The notes below the pieces were generated by a model. The model did no database searches. It saw only the letters and a program-made list of their open reading frames with translations, and was not told the DNA's origin. Positions 12,087-24,308 of a DNA stretch of 64,000 nt are shown here, one piece after another (position 1 is the stretch's first letter; every line of letters begins with the position of its first letter). The stretch lies in NCBI GenBank assembly GCA_008360955.1, contig LUCM01004654.1, positions 121,280 to 185,279 on the forward strand, in the 5' to 3' direction. Made by a program: the position numbers and the translations under genes. This stretch comes from Fasciolopsis buskii. Lineage: Eukaryota > Platyhelminthes > Trematoda > Plagiorchiida > Fasciolidae.

Positions 12087-12284
12087 TTCTACTTTTGATC
12101 TTAATATAACCTTTATTAATGGAACGAAAGTGTAGATTATTTTTCAGGAAGAGTGGAGGGGACATGGCCAATAGTGAGCTGCCAAATAGGAAAGCTGATC
12201 GACGATGGAAGGAATCGAAACCGCTATCCTCAAGTCCAAATGCCGCAACCTTAACCGTTTGATCACTGCCGCCGGTCAGTTAGA
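12087..12284 (-). mobile_element. tRNA-derived SINE, family 1, diverged copy
   Basis: Reads as the reverse complement of the family: tail (ACTTTTGATC, CTTTATTAATGGAAC), body (GCTGCCAAATAGG), then the B box region (GGTTTCGATTCC on minus at 12211-12222) and a head ending in CCGCCGG near 12280. More diverged than the copies at 839 or 46177. Confidence 0.7.
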
Positions 12285-12289
12285 GCCTC

Positions 12290-13990
12290 ATTTAATGCGA
12301 TTATGATGAGATGTAGACGCTTATTGCTTAATTTCGCATCAACATTCAAAAAGAAGTAAAGGATTAAAAAAAGCAATTCGTCCGCGTGACAAACTTTAGC
12401 AGATTTGATATCGTGGTACGTTGAAAGAGTTTGAAAGAGTGGACGTGAACCAGACGCATTCACCATGAATGCTCTCGATACGTCCTATTCCAATCAGATT
12501 TGTAGTCAGAATGGCAGATGCTGACAATGTCACTGATTGGGTTTCTACATCTCTGTATTTGGCTATGCTCGAGGTGAATGCCACTCATTTGAGGATGACA
12601 AAACAGATTGCCCGTAACGGATCCGGAAAAAGTACTCATTAATCTATGCATTCTTACTCAAAATGACAAAATCTTGTGAACTTTGCCGGATTCTGTTTGT
12701 CAAATGTTCGTCAAACTCACATCTTGGAAACCCAGCAACTAAAAATGTTATCCGAAAAATCTTCTCATGCCATGAACATTCTATGAAGATCCGGACAAAT
12801 AAGAGTGTATTTTGCGATCATATCGGTTGAATGATTTGAACCGAAGGTTCTACCTCCGCCGAGGACAGAACGTTTGCTATCTAAATACCAAACCCACGGA
12901 CCACATGGCCCCGAAAACCATGAAACTGAGAAATCCCAAATGCGAAACCACAGAATGCTGATTGGTTAGCACAATTCCCGTTGTGACATTCTCAGTTTGT
13001 AATTCCGCTTTCTTGCCTACCAATCGCTCCTGTGTGTTAGCTGACATCTAGCAGCCAATGAAATGACCTGGCCTCAAGATGGTCTTGCCGCATGTGCCTG
13101 CCCGCTGTCTGACATGATCGTGTTACATCCACTATCGTCTATATTGATCGCGATTCGTTTAACGCGATCCTTCATCGAGTTTCACCCTGCAACAGCTCCA
13201 TCAGACTCGGGTGCGTGTCAATTAAACTACTTTCTGCTAACCTGGACACCATGTGCCGTTTGCGACAATAATTTTTCAAGTGGAAGCAATTTTTTTGGAT
13301 AGCACTGCCTCTTGACAACCGAACAACTCTATCGAAATCGTTGTCTCGAGGACAAATTCAGTACCTTGTGACAGTAGTTGACGTGTACGAGCTTCTTTTT
13401 ACCTGAGGTAAAAACCGCGTGTTGACCGAGCGCCATATCACTGAGCTCATTCAGTCTGTTCAGGTGATATCTCAAAAGAATATCGGAAAATGATAAAAAG
13501 CAGCATTAATAAAAGACTTCCGTCAGGAGTTCATTCACAAGCATACCAGATTTCCAGAACATGGAAAAACTGCGCGAGTGTGGCTAAATGGTGATACCTG
13601 TTAGAACTGCTGAGCAACGGTACTGACAACGGTCATCCTGTTCACATTCGCTGGATCTCCGTAGTCAGATGTCTCCACTTCGTGACCGACCGAATGAATA
13701 TTCGTTGGTTAACCCGATCGCCTACAGCATCGAATAATAAAACATTACCGATCTAGGCCAAATGTTACCTTGCCTACAGATTCAAGAATCGACGCGTAGC
13801 TGTCGCGTCATCCGAAATCTGATCGCATTCCGATATGACTGCGGAATTGAAAGGCTAGCAATTCCGGCTGGATGATGTGATCAAGGGGACATAATGATCC
13901 GAATTCTTCTGTCGAGCAACACGTTTGGGAGAAGAGACCTATGCAAAAATTGAAATAAAAGAATCACTTTGCTAAACCACTACACCAATC
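12290..13990. other. Unassigned sequence
   Basis: No supported gene or element. Open frames are at most about 80 codons and unrecognised. Confidence 0.45.
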
Positions 13991-14002
13991 TCATTGACCA
14001 TT

Positions 14003-14190
14003 TTCGGCGACCGTGGTCAAGCAAGTGAGGGAGCGGTGTTCATCCGTGATGGTCGCGGGTTTGAATCCTCACACCAGCGGTCAACATCTTCACTTGACAG
14101 TCTTTTGTTGGGTGTGCTCCCTCGCCTGAAAATGGTGCACACAAGTGCTTCAACAATGAATGAAATAAATGCTAAAAGAATCGATTGCAC
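14003..14190 (+). mobile_element. tRNA-derived SINE, diverged family 1 copy
   Basis: Head CGACCGTGGTCAAGCAAGTG (A box-like TGGTCAAGCAA), B box GGTTTGAATCC near 14048-14058, then body TCAACATCTTCACTTGACAG and a tail with AATGAAATAAATGC. The order is the same as in the other copies but the body is clearly diverged, so it may represent an older subfamily. Confidence 0.65.
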
Positions 14191-14555
14191 TTACTGTTTG
14201 TCTTCTATCCAAATTATTTTTACTGCTAAGCACAAACAATCAGTGTTTTGTGAGTTTTCTCCCACGTGTTTTTCTGTGTTCCCGATAGCATAAATAACTT
14301 TCATGACTGCCCTTACGCACGTTCTGAAAGCGTAATAAAGCTTTCACAGGACAATGTCTAAGTCAGTGATGCTCGGTTTTTTAAGCGCTAGCGTATTTTT
14401 ACACCTGATCAAAATCCCCTGTCACTCTTCATAATATCTAACCCCAAAAGTGACGAAGTTGAACCCAATTCACATCCGAGTCGCCGACGATTTTCCGCGG
14501 TGAATTATTCTATTATCACCAATCCGGTCGAGTAACAATTTTCGCGGATCCAAAT

Positions 14556-14831
14556 GTGAGTGAATTTTCACCCCGAACATGTGAAATGTGTGAACGAAAA
14601 ATGGAGACAAAAATAGATGTGAATCGGAGCATGTTGGGACAATGGGACTGGTGTTATAGAGGTGTGAGCGGAGAGACTAAAGATGCACGGATTCTAAATG
14701 CAAGTTCTATCCATGAACGGGATCTATGTGACCGCTTTATGCCCGATAAACAAGACACGGCATATGGTTGTCATTTGGTGTGCAATTTTAGTGAATTGGA
14801 TAATCCAAATGTCGGACGAGTGGAGGAATGA
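14556..14831 (+). CDS. Unrecognised open frame, 91 codons, cysteine-bearing
   Basis: Begins ATG with no assigned promoter. The peptide has CEMCERKM early and further cysteines later (DWCYRG, DLCDRF, GCHLVCN). No family is recognised and there are no clear splice sites, so it may be chance. Listed because it is among the few intergenic frames with non-repetitive, cysteine-rich content. Confidence 0.15.
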   Translation: MSEFSPRTCEMCERKMETKIDVNRSMLGQWDWCYRGVSGETKDARILNASSIHERDLCDRFMPDKQDTAYGCHLVCNFSELDNPNVGRVEE

Positions 14832-15598
14832 GTAAAAAGCCTGGAATTAGTGTTTGAAGAAAATGGTTGATGGCAAAATGTATGATAATCTATCGGACAA
14901 TAGAAGACATAAATGCATGATTAGCAGTTTCATTGTAACAGGCCAATTGCTTCAGGGACTTGATGACACGATCGAATCCTCTAACTCGTGGAAGCATACC
15001 GGGATACGGTAAAGCTAAACGATGCGAGGGAGAGATGAACTATGTTGGAATGTAAGTTTGCAACACTCTTTACGGTTGCTAAGCCTAAAAGCAGAAGCAG
15101 AGTCTGTCTGCCCACGGAACACAGATTTAACAACGATGGTTGCTTGAAGCAGTTCCAAGTTGACGGATAGGAGAATCTTTTTGATTGATTTCTTGATTAA
15201 GTGAAACCAGTGGAACCTCGTCCAACTGTCTTGGATATCGATATCACATTGGAGATTATAAAGAACATCAGTGGGTCTGAGAATGCCCAATATTAACGAA
15301 TGGGTCAGAGATCAGGCGCTGGTTTTCCCCAGAAAAACTTGCAAATAACTGCGACTCCCATCAGCCTTATAAACGCGGCTCACTTGCAACCAATGGAACT
15401 AAGAGAGAGGAAGAGCGACTGTTAATGTACCGAAAAATGAACACGGATTTTCGCCAGTTAACCCGGTTTGGCGAGGACTTATTCTCATTCATGAACCTAA
15501 TCTGAATTGGATTGGAGAGGTAGTTGCATGATATACATAAAAGTAGTCAGCACAGCTTTCTTGAGGTATCTGATGAATCAGAGAAGCTGAAGGCGTAT

Positions 15599-15775
15599 TT
15601 CTATCTTAAATATTTTGTTTCCCTTATTGATGAAACAACAGTGTACATTATTTTCAGAAAAGCGTCCCCGAACCAATAGAGGATTTCCAATCAGAGGAAT
15701 CTACCAACCGTGGGAGGAATCGAACCCGTGATCGTCACATCCGAACCTCACAAATACTTATGCATTTGACCCTCG
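15599..15775 (-). mobile_element. tRNA-derived SINE, family 1
   Basis: The reverse complement of the family can be followed throughout: tail TTATTGATGAAACAACAGTG, body AGGATTTCCAATCAGAGGAA, B box region GGATTCGAACC-like on minus near 15717-15729 and a diverged A box end around 15765. Confidence 0.72.
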
Positions 15776-16380
15776 CCTTTCGAACGAAATGTTCCACTTC
15801 GAACAGAAGCAATCATCAGGAGAATGAGAACTAAATGCACAATGTAGCTTGCAACAATAAAGACAACTGTCAAGAGATTTCATGCCAGCTCCACACACGA
15901 TTGGGCTACTGAAAGTGGATTATCATAAAACTATGAATCAAGTCTTGAAGTTTTTTAGGCGCGTCTTCATTCCAACCGTCTTCCAAGAATTGCTAGAAGG
16001 TTTATATTATTGGTCCTTGAGTTAAGTTTCACGTGATTCACGAAATTTCATTGAGACAAAAATCGGGTTCCCAATATTCGCTACATTGAATTTTCAACGG
16101 GGGTTTTCAAGGCTGTGTTTTCCGCAACTGAACTTCGCTCATCCTGGACACCAAACGGAGAGGGAAATGACAGGTCGCTTGAGCTTGACGAGCGATTTAA
16201 GGACATTGGAGCCGGACTTGGTCTTGACAGGCCGAGATGAATTTTCAGATAGCTGAAGATAAAGGTCGATTCACAGGGAAATCCTGCTCTGGCCGTCAAC
16301 TTGCCCGAAATTCGCTGTAATTGGTACCATGTGCTCAGGCAATTTGGGGCTGGTAACCATTTTTGCTTAAATGAAATGTC

Positions 16381-16480
16381 CGAACACCGTACCGGGTGGT
16401 CCCGTAGCTAAGGTGATAAGAATCACGAGGACCGTAATGCGTGGATTCGAATCTTCGTGGGGTCAAATACTTTCCACAGC
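16381..16480 (+). mobile_element. tRNA-like sequence, different from family 1
   Basis: CCGTAGCTAAGGTGATAAG resembles a tRNA D-arm and A box, and GGATTCGAATCTTCG resembles a B box and T-arm, spaced about 45 bases apart. The acceptor ends do not pair well, and no family 1 body follows. It could be another SINE family's head or a tRNA pseudogene. Confidence 0.35.
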
Positions 16481-16519
16481 CGAACGAATCTTACAATTTC
16501 CTTACTTTTATTATTGTCG

Positions 16520-16555
16520 TTATTATTATTATTATTATCATTATTATTATTATTA
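16520..16555. repeat. (TTA)n microsatellite
   Basis: About twelve TTA/ATT units with one interruption (ATCATT), directly downstream of the tRNA-like sequence at 16381. A trinucleotide tail after a tRNA head is a common SINE 3' end, so the two may belong together. Confidence 0.9.
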
Positions 16556-16559
16556 ATGT

Positions 16560-19500
16560 CCAGGGATCACACACAATGCTTCACATTTAATCAATAGAAC
16601 ATAAATGAATTCATATTGTCATAGGTTTTCCCTTTTGGGTCTCACCATTTTCCCGGCCAATTGCTCGCGAATCAATTAGCAAATGTATCTGTCATAATAA
16701 CAAAAATCAAATGATATGGAAATTTTTGCTAATCTGTCATATTTAACAGTAATAACAAAGAAAAGAAAACGCCAAGACATCGGTTTTACGTGCACTTAGA
16801 CAATTGGTTAAAGAGTGACACGTTTTTTGAACCGGAGGAGTACAATGTACGAGATGAATTCATTGGTCCGTTCTAAAAATAGCAATCTACAACCATGGCA
16901 CGCTAGTCATGTGTGTACAGTCACTGAACAGATATCATTGATCTAAGTGTTTGTACGACTAACGTATTCTGATTGGCTGTTGATCCGGTCAATCCGGTGC
17001 GTATGAGCTATCCCGGTCATGTTATCGGCCAGTACTGTCGATCCGCGGTTGGCCGTCCACACGCTCCCAATAAGCGTTCGGCTCAACCTTGATCTAGATT
17101 TTGGACAAGAGGTGTACGTGCACCGGGAACGCAGGTCATCAAACCTTCCACTGGCACAGACCGATACTGCGGACAGGATTCGCATCCAGGCTAGTGATGT
17201 CGTTCGTGAATGAAACAAAAACCCTGGGCGTTGTGCCCTTCGCTTTTTAGGTCCAGGACTAATTAGGTTCGGTTCAGTTACCGAGACCCCTGTTTTCCAT
17301 CTCTGAGACCTAAAAAATACGAACGCCTTTTAGCGATTGACGAGTAGGAGATTACTTTGTCAGTTTTGTACTAAATGTTCAAACTTCTTCCCACTGCCTG
17401 GCTTTGTTCACGGGTCCGGATTAGGCGGGAATGAGAAAAAACTGGTGCGGTCCAACCGACCTGTTTTGGTAAGCCCGCTTAGATTGTGCTTGAAACTACG
17501 CGGAAGAAAAGTTTTCGTGGATTGCTTGTTTGTCCAAGACGAAATAATGTGCGTGTGTGTGTGTGTGCAAAAATATACGGGATTACCGATTCGAACAATT
17601 TTTGTTTGTACTGGGTAAATCTGTTTAGGCATGTGATCTATGGCCGAAATTTGACTAAAAGTGTCTATCCAACTTCGTTTTCGTACCGGAAACTTTGCAT
17701 GATCACATGAAGTTCTTCAGTCCCTGAGGCGCATGTTAAATTTTGTCCGGGGACCTGTAACGATCATATGTCATCCCTCAGAAATTGTTCCCAAGCCAGT
17801 GGGAATCCTTAGTCTAAGAGAGCTGCCTGTTCACGCATTACATCTAACAGGTGAGCACACTGATCACCACCATTATCTTTGGAACGAGGAGACGGTTGGA
17901 TGAGAATATAAACACGGGCTTGAATTCGAGTCTTGGCAGACGTCGACGTTCTTAACGTTCAGAACTTTCGCAATCGACAAACAGGCAATACAGTTTCAAG
18001 ACAAACAGTTTTCAGCCGGCACCTGGAGTGGCCATCGCACGTCTGGCCGAAGCATTAGATTGTCCCCGCTGTCGGATTGCGCTTCTTCATTCTTGGTGCT
18101 GCCATCCGAACCGCTTAAGCTCATTTTGGCAGACGTTTGTTGTGATTTTACCAGCAACCCATGACAACTTGAAATTCATTTGTCCAATGCGTGCTATTTC
18201 GGCTGTTTGTCCTAAGTAAATGAAGTGTTCAACGCGTGACAAGTCAGCAATGAGTGGTCCCATGTTCGAATGGAAAACAACAAACGAACGTGTACTCATC
18301 TGTGGCTTTTCAATCTAACAGCCGTTAACCTCAACCGTGCGACCACATTTGCTCCATCGCTATTCAAAATGTGCTATACAGATTAGGTCCGACTTTTCGA
18401 GACTGCAAAATTGGAAGCAATTACCTCATTTAGAAAGTTAGAAAATCGACCATAACATCAGAAATACCAAGCACCGTAGTGTTATTAGTTACGTATAAGT
18501 CCGTCTTAAACTTGAGTTGTCTGAAAACACCGTTTACTCTTTAGTTTAGACATTAGTTAACAGCAGTGTTAGCAAAAAGTATGAGAATTGAAACCAATAA
18601 CTGAACTTTGTGCGTGCGTGTGTGTGTGCTGGAATCCCGCGAAACGCCCTCCGAACGACAAACGTCTTATGCAAACTACTGGATTCGTGTCCTGACAACT
18701 TATTTCTCGGGGTGCAGTGTACGGCCCTATCTCTTTGTGTTGGTAGGCCATCAGAAGTGTGTAGTCCAATCTAATATTTCCAACACAGACGTCGGGTAGC
18801 AGGAGCCAATTTGTTGACGAAAATATCTTCCGCCATTCTATTAGTTTGCATCCAGATCTTCTTAGACCGATTCGAGAGCACTTGGCACATTACGCTAGAT
18901 GTCTGTTTCGGGCCAACGCGGTAACCTGTGTGTGTGTGTGTGTACTCGTTAGGTTTGCATGAATAGTCTGTGAGATTGAGTCGGATCCGTCGTGACAGGC
19001 AGCCTGGGAAATGTGCTAATTTCTCCCCTCCAGGACGGACAACTGCCGATCCGTATGGTCGACCTGGAAAAGGGCCACAAACACTCCTGAATGAAAAGAT
19101 TATCATGAATACGGTTAGGATGGGAAAGACCAGTGGTACATCAAGTAGCTTGATGGACTGCATTGAATTGTTCAATTAATTCTGTACAAGTGATACTGAT
19201 TGAGCGTCTTGTCACACGTGCAGAAATCCCCATCACGCCGTGGACATTTCTCCTTCCCCCTAGTTCTCGAAACAGAAAACGGGAACCTCCACCTTTGCAA
19301 TCGAATGAGGATAGGATTGAATTGAACAAGTTTACTTGTCCGTTTCACATGATGCTTCTGTTAGTGATTTGGCAAATCGAATTGGGTCGGGCAAAATCGA
19401 TTCGCATTTTATGACATGAAAGAAGGGACTTTTCGAATGTTTCAACCGAGGGAATAGGAACGCAACAGTTCGAGATGGGCCATGTTCTGTCTAGGATATG

Positions 19501-20430
19501 GATTTCATCGGTATAGGTGACCAGTTAATTTTTTTCACAGTTCAGTAAGATTCGTTTTGTTCAAGATATTTCACATAAATTGAGTAACGCAGAATGAAGT
19601 GCATCCATAGCCATAAGTCCACGGAGAAATTCTATTTCAGGAAGTCAATCAATTCTACTGAAAACAGCATTCTCTTCTGTGATACTGAGCTAAAACGGGA
19701 ATTCCTCTGATTTGAAGAACTTTGTTATGGACGGTTCTGTCCATTTATGGTTACATTTCTGCTACAAAGTGGTTTCTTTTTGCTCCAAATCTGACGGAAA
19801 CTAAAGAAGAATTTTGGCGCATAACATTTCAAGATCCTTTGTTTCTGCAATTCTAATCAAACCCTTGAGTTTAATAGTGAAACATCTTTCTTTCTTCATA
19901 GCCGATTGATTTTTCTTCCAAGTGATTTCCTCCGTGGAAAAGCGAACTTATTCTGCCGGATTAGTTGAATCGAATCTGGTCTCGGTGTACCGAAACGTCA
20001 GGATTTTGCGAACAAGTAAGATCATCGACCATCTTCCTCTTGGGCGGTGTGTGACCGTCTGTACTATGCCATCTTTGTGGAATCTTATGCCCAAGGAGAC
20101 GTTTAAGGGTGATGTAAAATTCGATGGAATAGATTTTCGGTGAAGTAATGATGATACACTGATCCGAACTCATCATACATAATTTCAATACGGAATTTTT
20201 CAGTCCCCGTCTATCGTATGCTATTCCAACCAGTGTTAGGCTTAGTGTCGTTTCCTCACCCACGTGTAATATTTTTAGCCAGTCACGGGGTCCTCCACTC
20301 GCAAGTAAAATATTGCTGGCCATTAGCGGTCATACCTAATTGAGGAAAACCTGGCAAGTTGAATATGGAACATAATTTTCATTGTTGCACTCTAGACATT
20401 CACCACAGACTGTTGTATGACCGGAGAACC
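16560..20430. other. Unassigned sequence with GT-rich tracts
   Basis: No supported gene. It holds three short GT runs: 17548-17568, 18609-18628 and 18926-18943. Open frames up to about 134 codons (minus, 19175-18771) have no recognisable domain. A minus frame at 18299-18087 contains LSRVEHFIYLGQ, faintly like the end of a LINE RT, but this is too weak to call. Confidence 0.4.
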
Positions 20431-20437
20431 TGGAGTT

Positions 20438-20548
20438 TTTCTGCGTTTCATTTGTTGCTTTTTTTATTAAGGAAACAACAGTGCACATCATTTTGGAGAA
20501 GGAGTCCGCGGCTAAGAGAGAGCTGTCAATTGTGGAAATTGACACGAC
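20438..20548 (-). mobile_element. SINE family 1, truncated copy
   Basis: Tail (TTTTTTATTAAGGAAACAAC), CATCATTTT and body (GCGGCTAAGAGAGAGCTGTC) match the family in reverse complement. The match stops before the B box, so the tRNA head is missing. Confidence 0.6.
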
Positions 20549-20714
20549 CTAATCCGGTTGACCACCAAAGCGTATACATGGCACGGTATTACGAGGAGAC
20601 GTCTCGTCAACCACACTGCCAGGACGACAAGTTTCCTGATTGAACTTGGGATTATTGATATACTCGTTATCGAGACTTCTGGCCCCAATTCACAATGCCG
20701 TTCATGTTTCTTAG

Positions 20715-20845
20715 GCTGATCTCTAATTCCCGCCGGTTGAACAGTTGAAAACAGCTCTGTCGGTTTACAAACCGCTGACATCGTGAACGATGGACGCAAT
20801 AGTCGTAGGTTCAAATCATCCTAACCGTCCGTTACTTCACCCATC
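20715..20845 (+). mobile_element. Possible SINE family 1 head, strongly diverged
   Basis: The stretch GTAGGTTCAAATCATCC resembles the B box region and is followed by a CCGTCCGTTACTTCACCC body-like segment. It lies about 170 bases from the truncated minus-strand copy and in the opposite orientation. Only the B box and the first body bases align by eye. Confidence 0.35.
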
Positions 20846-21744
20846 AGTAGCTTATCAGTGACTGTAGCACTTCTCTTGAACCGTTGTACATTTGTCGCCT
20901 AACAAATGAAAAATAAATAATTTGGTTGTTGGTAAAAAATAAATCCAGTGTTTTAGAGTAACTGTGGAAAACATGGTGAAAGTCCAAAATGAATATTGCT
21001 TCAAAGCTGCGTTCTTTTTTCAACGAACTGTCTTGCACGATCGAATCTGTGTTAGTTTTGCGAATTTGCATGGCCGATGAATGCGAATTCTGTCCTGGAA
21101 TTTCTGCTTTTTTCTTAGAGACACTTGCAAAATTTTAACGTTTGAGAATTATGTCAAAATTGTTCAATATTGCAAACACCTCAGATCATGGAGGTGTCAT
21201 CGTCAAGCTTCTGAAATGTGACATTCTGAATATGCGCAAATGCACGTGTCCGTAGTACGGAGAGCACATTACTCTTAATTGTAATGGCGTAAGCCAGAAC
21301 ATCTTTCGCATTAACTGGAGACAAAACAAAATTGGTTCTGTTATCACTTTCGAGTTACAGTGTTATAAATAAGGCAGCCATGGATGAGTTCACAGATTTG
21401 CTTATTTTTTTATCCGAAACCTAAGTGGGACAAGCATGATGTGAGCCCGCAGGGAACATAGTTTGGAACAATAAAAATGCATTAGAGCCAGCTACTTCTA
21501 TCCGCGTCAGACGGACTATGTTCTCTGTGATTTCTACTTTCAAATGAAACTTATGAGTATGTTTCGTGCAATAACTCACGGATACGGACAACCAATGCGA
21601 AATAGAATGACTCGACCCTAAACTGCGCAGCTGAAGACAATGAGAGGTCCATGGCAGCTGGCTAAATAAGTTCACGTTTGGGTCGTGTTTGCAAAGTACG
21701 TGTTTATAAGGAAAATAAGGAGAACCCTACTGATGAAATATGCC

Positions 21745-21918
21745 TTTTATCTTTTTTACTTCCTTTACTAATGATGTAACAATGCATAGCATCTTTCAGG
21801 AAACGGGCCGCTGCCAACGGAGGACTGCCAAGTGGGTTGAGCGGCCGTGAGATGATTCTAACCGGCGACATTCACATCCAAACACCGTGACCTTGTCCGA
21901 TTGTTCACCGCCGGCCAA
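21745..21918 (-). mobile_element. tRNA-derived SINE, family 1, full copy
   Basis: Reverse complement of the family from tail (TTTTACTTCCTTTACTAATG) through body (GGGCCGCTGCCAACGGAGG) to the head (CACCGTGACCTTGTCCGATTG, then CACCGCCGGCC). The B box is damaged (GATTCTAACCGG). The head end is intact. Confidence 0.8.
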
Positions 21919-21919
21919 T

Positions 21920-24090
21920 GACATCCGAAGCATTTTTGAACTTCGCAGTCACCTGTCTCTATGGTTCTGATTGGCCGGTTATATATGCATTCAACAGCAA
22001 AGCTGCTCCGGACAGTATCCCGCGCCTTGCGCGTCTACTCACTTTTGACTGAAATGCGACATTATTTATTGCATGCAAAAGTCTGTACAACACAATACAA
22101 TACACCTGCGACAGAGGGAAAACAAGGATTTTGATCAAGATTTTGTATGTGCATGTGATTATTTGCTTTTATTTATCGAATATGATTGCTAACAGAGATT
22201 TTAATAAACCGTGATCCTATTCAAATTCGTGTAATCGCTCGACAAAAGTTCACTGGCCACCATCTAATTCCTTTCAGCGCATTGCCGTTCTTCGTACTCA
22301 CATATTTTTTCGTTGTGGGATACAGGGACCTATCTATCATCAACGGCCATGATAACACCATTTTCTGAAGATGCCCTATAGCTTACAGAAAATTGCGCAC
22401 GAGCTCAACGCTAAGATTCAGCTATAAAGGTTCTCACAAGGTTGGAATGCAGAAGTTGGGCAGAGATACACTGTGTTTCGAGAAGTTTTGAATCTAGTGG
22501 AATATTTTCACCTGATTCTTTAGTCCTTTTTCTAAAAATGCAATAATAGACCCAAAAAATTTAACAAACTTGGATGTTCAGTAAACTTGGCGTTCAAGAC
22601 ATCTAGCTCAGTGATTAAAACTTCGGAAATTCTTGTAGATATCCGGTAGAATGCAAGTGCAACATCAAATTAACAATTCCATCTCACACTCCAACCGTGA
22701 ACTCCACTGAACCTGACCGATATCTATTATCTGTGCATTCAGTGATGACCACGAATGGAACTTCGGGGACGCGGATGTACTGAGGTCCTTCCACTTACGG
22801 CAACAGTTATTTTTGAGTTCAGGCTTTTCGGCAAGCCACTGAAAGCTTAGTTGGGCGGTCTTGAGCGTTTTGAACCCCAATCTTACCAGTAGGGAACCAT
22901 GGGGGCACTGTGCAAGTTTTTATCTTTGTTACGATTCACCGGCAACCGTAGTGCATATCAACCACGCTCTGATGAAAGGTTATAAGTCAGATGCTCTAGC
23001 CATTAGCCCGACAGGACAAGCTGTCCGTGGATTGTGTTGAGTCTCAACTCCGTAGGACATGACACCCGCATCCGTCGATGGATTTTGTAGACCTCAGAGT
23101 TATGACCACCAGGTTAACGTCTAAGTGTCGGAGAATGACTAAGTAGTGAGTTGGCCGATGACACTGTAGAATGAATTCTTTAGAAATCTTATTAAGTCCT
23201 ATTATTCTCTAAATAATGAAACTATTTTAGGTTGATAACGGCATGAATTTGTGTCACTCTGAAATTGGCCAATTTGGAATTCAAGTAAGTGGCTCACATG
23301 ATAATAGATCAACTTACCGGCAGACCGTCTTTCAACAATCGGGTTCGTCGGTTCCCCACAGACACATAGAAGCAAGATGGATAGTACGACATTCAGTGGG
23401 GGTTTACATAACTGCACCAAGCAATACGAGGGAATTACCCACTTCCGGGAAGTTTTATCCGTGTATTTGGTCGTTCCGTGGGTCAACAAAAATGAATTTG
23501 ATCAACAACCCTCAAGTTGTCATGAATAACATCCCAGCATCCTATCACTATCATTGTATGTCCATCGGTCGTTTGCATTCAAGAGAATTTTGTCAACATT
23601 TTGAAACCCACATGTTTGCGTTGTTGATTTTGTCACATACGTGATCCATGCCTCCCGCAAACCGCTACCCATTGCCCTGGCATTCCACCCATCAAAATCA
23701 GTATTGCATCGTTGACCAGAATGGGCTAGTCAGAAGATGTGGTGAATTTCCTGTCTGAATAATTCACATGTTTATCATTTCCGGAGCGTGAACTAAGTGT
23801 AAGCGTAATCATATATGTGAAGTCATCACGAATTATCAAATAACATACGATCTGTCCTTATCCATGCAACTGTATTTACCGCAAAGCTTTCTCTTGCTCT
23901 CCTAGTCGTTTTTTCGTGACCGGTGGCAGCAGTGTCACGGATGTTTATACCGCTATGTGGGCTTGGACTTCACCTGGTAATGTACTACTTCAGTTTCTTC
24001 TTTGAGTCTCTCCCAAATAACAATCCTCATCTGATCACCTTGAATCTTAGCCAGTCATCGATATCCGAATTTACTAATTTCGGCTCGAAA
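21920..24090. other. Mostly unassigned sequence
   Basis: Apart from the tRNA-like stretch near 22.95 kb nothing could be assigned. The + frame at 23243-23644 (133 codons) has no recognisable features. Confidence 0.4.
22930..23030 (-). mobile_element. tRNA-like sequence with TAT-anticodon-like loop
   Basis: On minus, GGGCTAATGGCTAGAGCATC followed by TGACTTATAACC looks like a tRNA D-arm and an anticodon loop with TAT. A weak B box (GGTTGATATGC) lies about 30 bases further. Stem pairing is poor, so a tRNA-derived repeat or pseudogene is more likely than a working tRNA. Confidence 0.3.
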
Positions 24091-24098
24091 GAGTCATA

Positions 24099-24308
24099 CT
24101 ACCGTACCACCCGCAAAACCTTAGATCCCGGCCGAGCCCCAGATAGCCAGCAAAATATCCAGTCCATCAAATCGCGTGCTGACCCTTCTAAACTGTGGTC
24201 ACCCGCTTCTTGTTCAATCGAAGCGGGCGACGTTTCGTCCAGACAAAGAGACCTCTGCCAGTGTTTCATTTCGAGCGTTCTCAGGCATACAGCTCTGTCG
24301 GATTCCAC
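24099..24308 (-). repeat. Repeat-like block with GACGAAACGTC motif and 12-bp hairpin
   Basis: On the minus strand a GGACGAAACGTC motif (plus 24230-24241) runs directly into GTCGCCCGCTTC. This pairs with GAAGCGGGTGAC across a 10-base loop (arms 24220-24231 and 24198-24209 on plus). The stem is 12 bp with one G-U pair on minus; the same position is an A-C mismatch if read on plus, favouring a minus-strand RNA. The GAAACGTC part is shared with the Penelope terminal motifs at 31.45 and 54.08 kb. The block is also open in both strands (155 codons on +, 23923-24390; 69 codons on -), probably by chance. Confidence 0.5.

Noticed and set aside
18087..18299. Minus frame with VEHFIYLGQ as a LINE RT tail
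   Set aside because: Only about nine residues resemble the family and the blocks expected on either side are absent.
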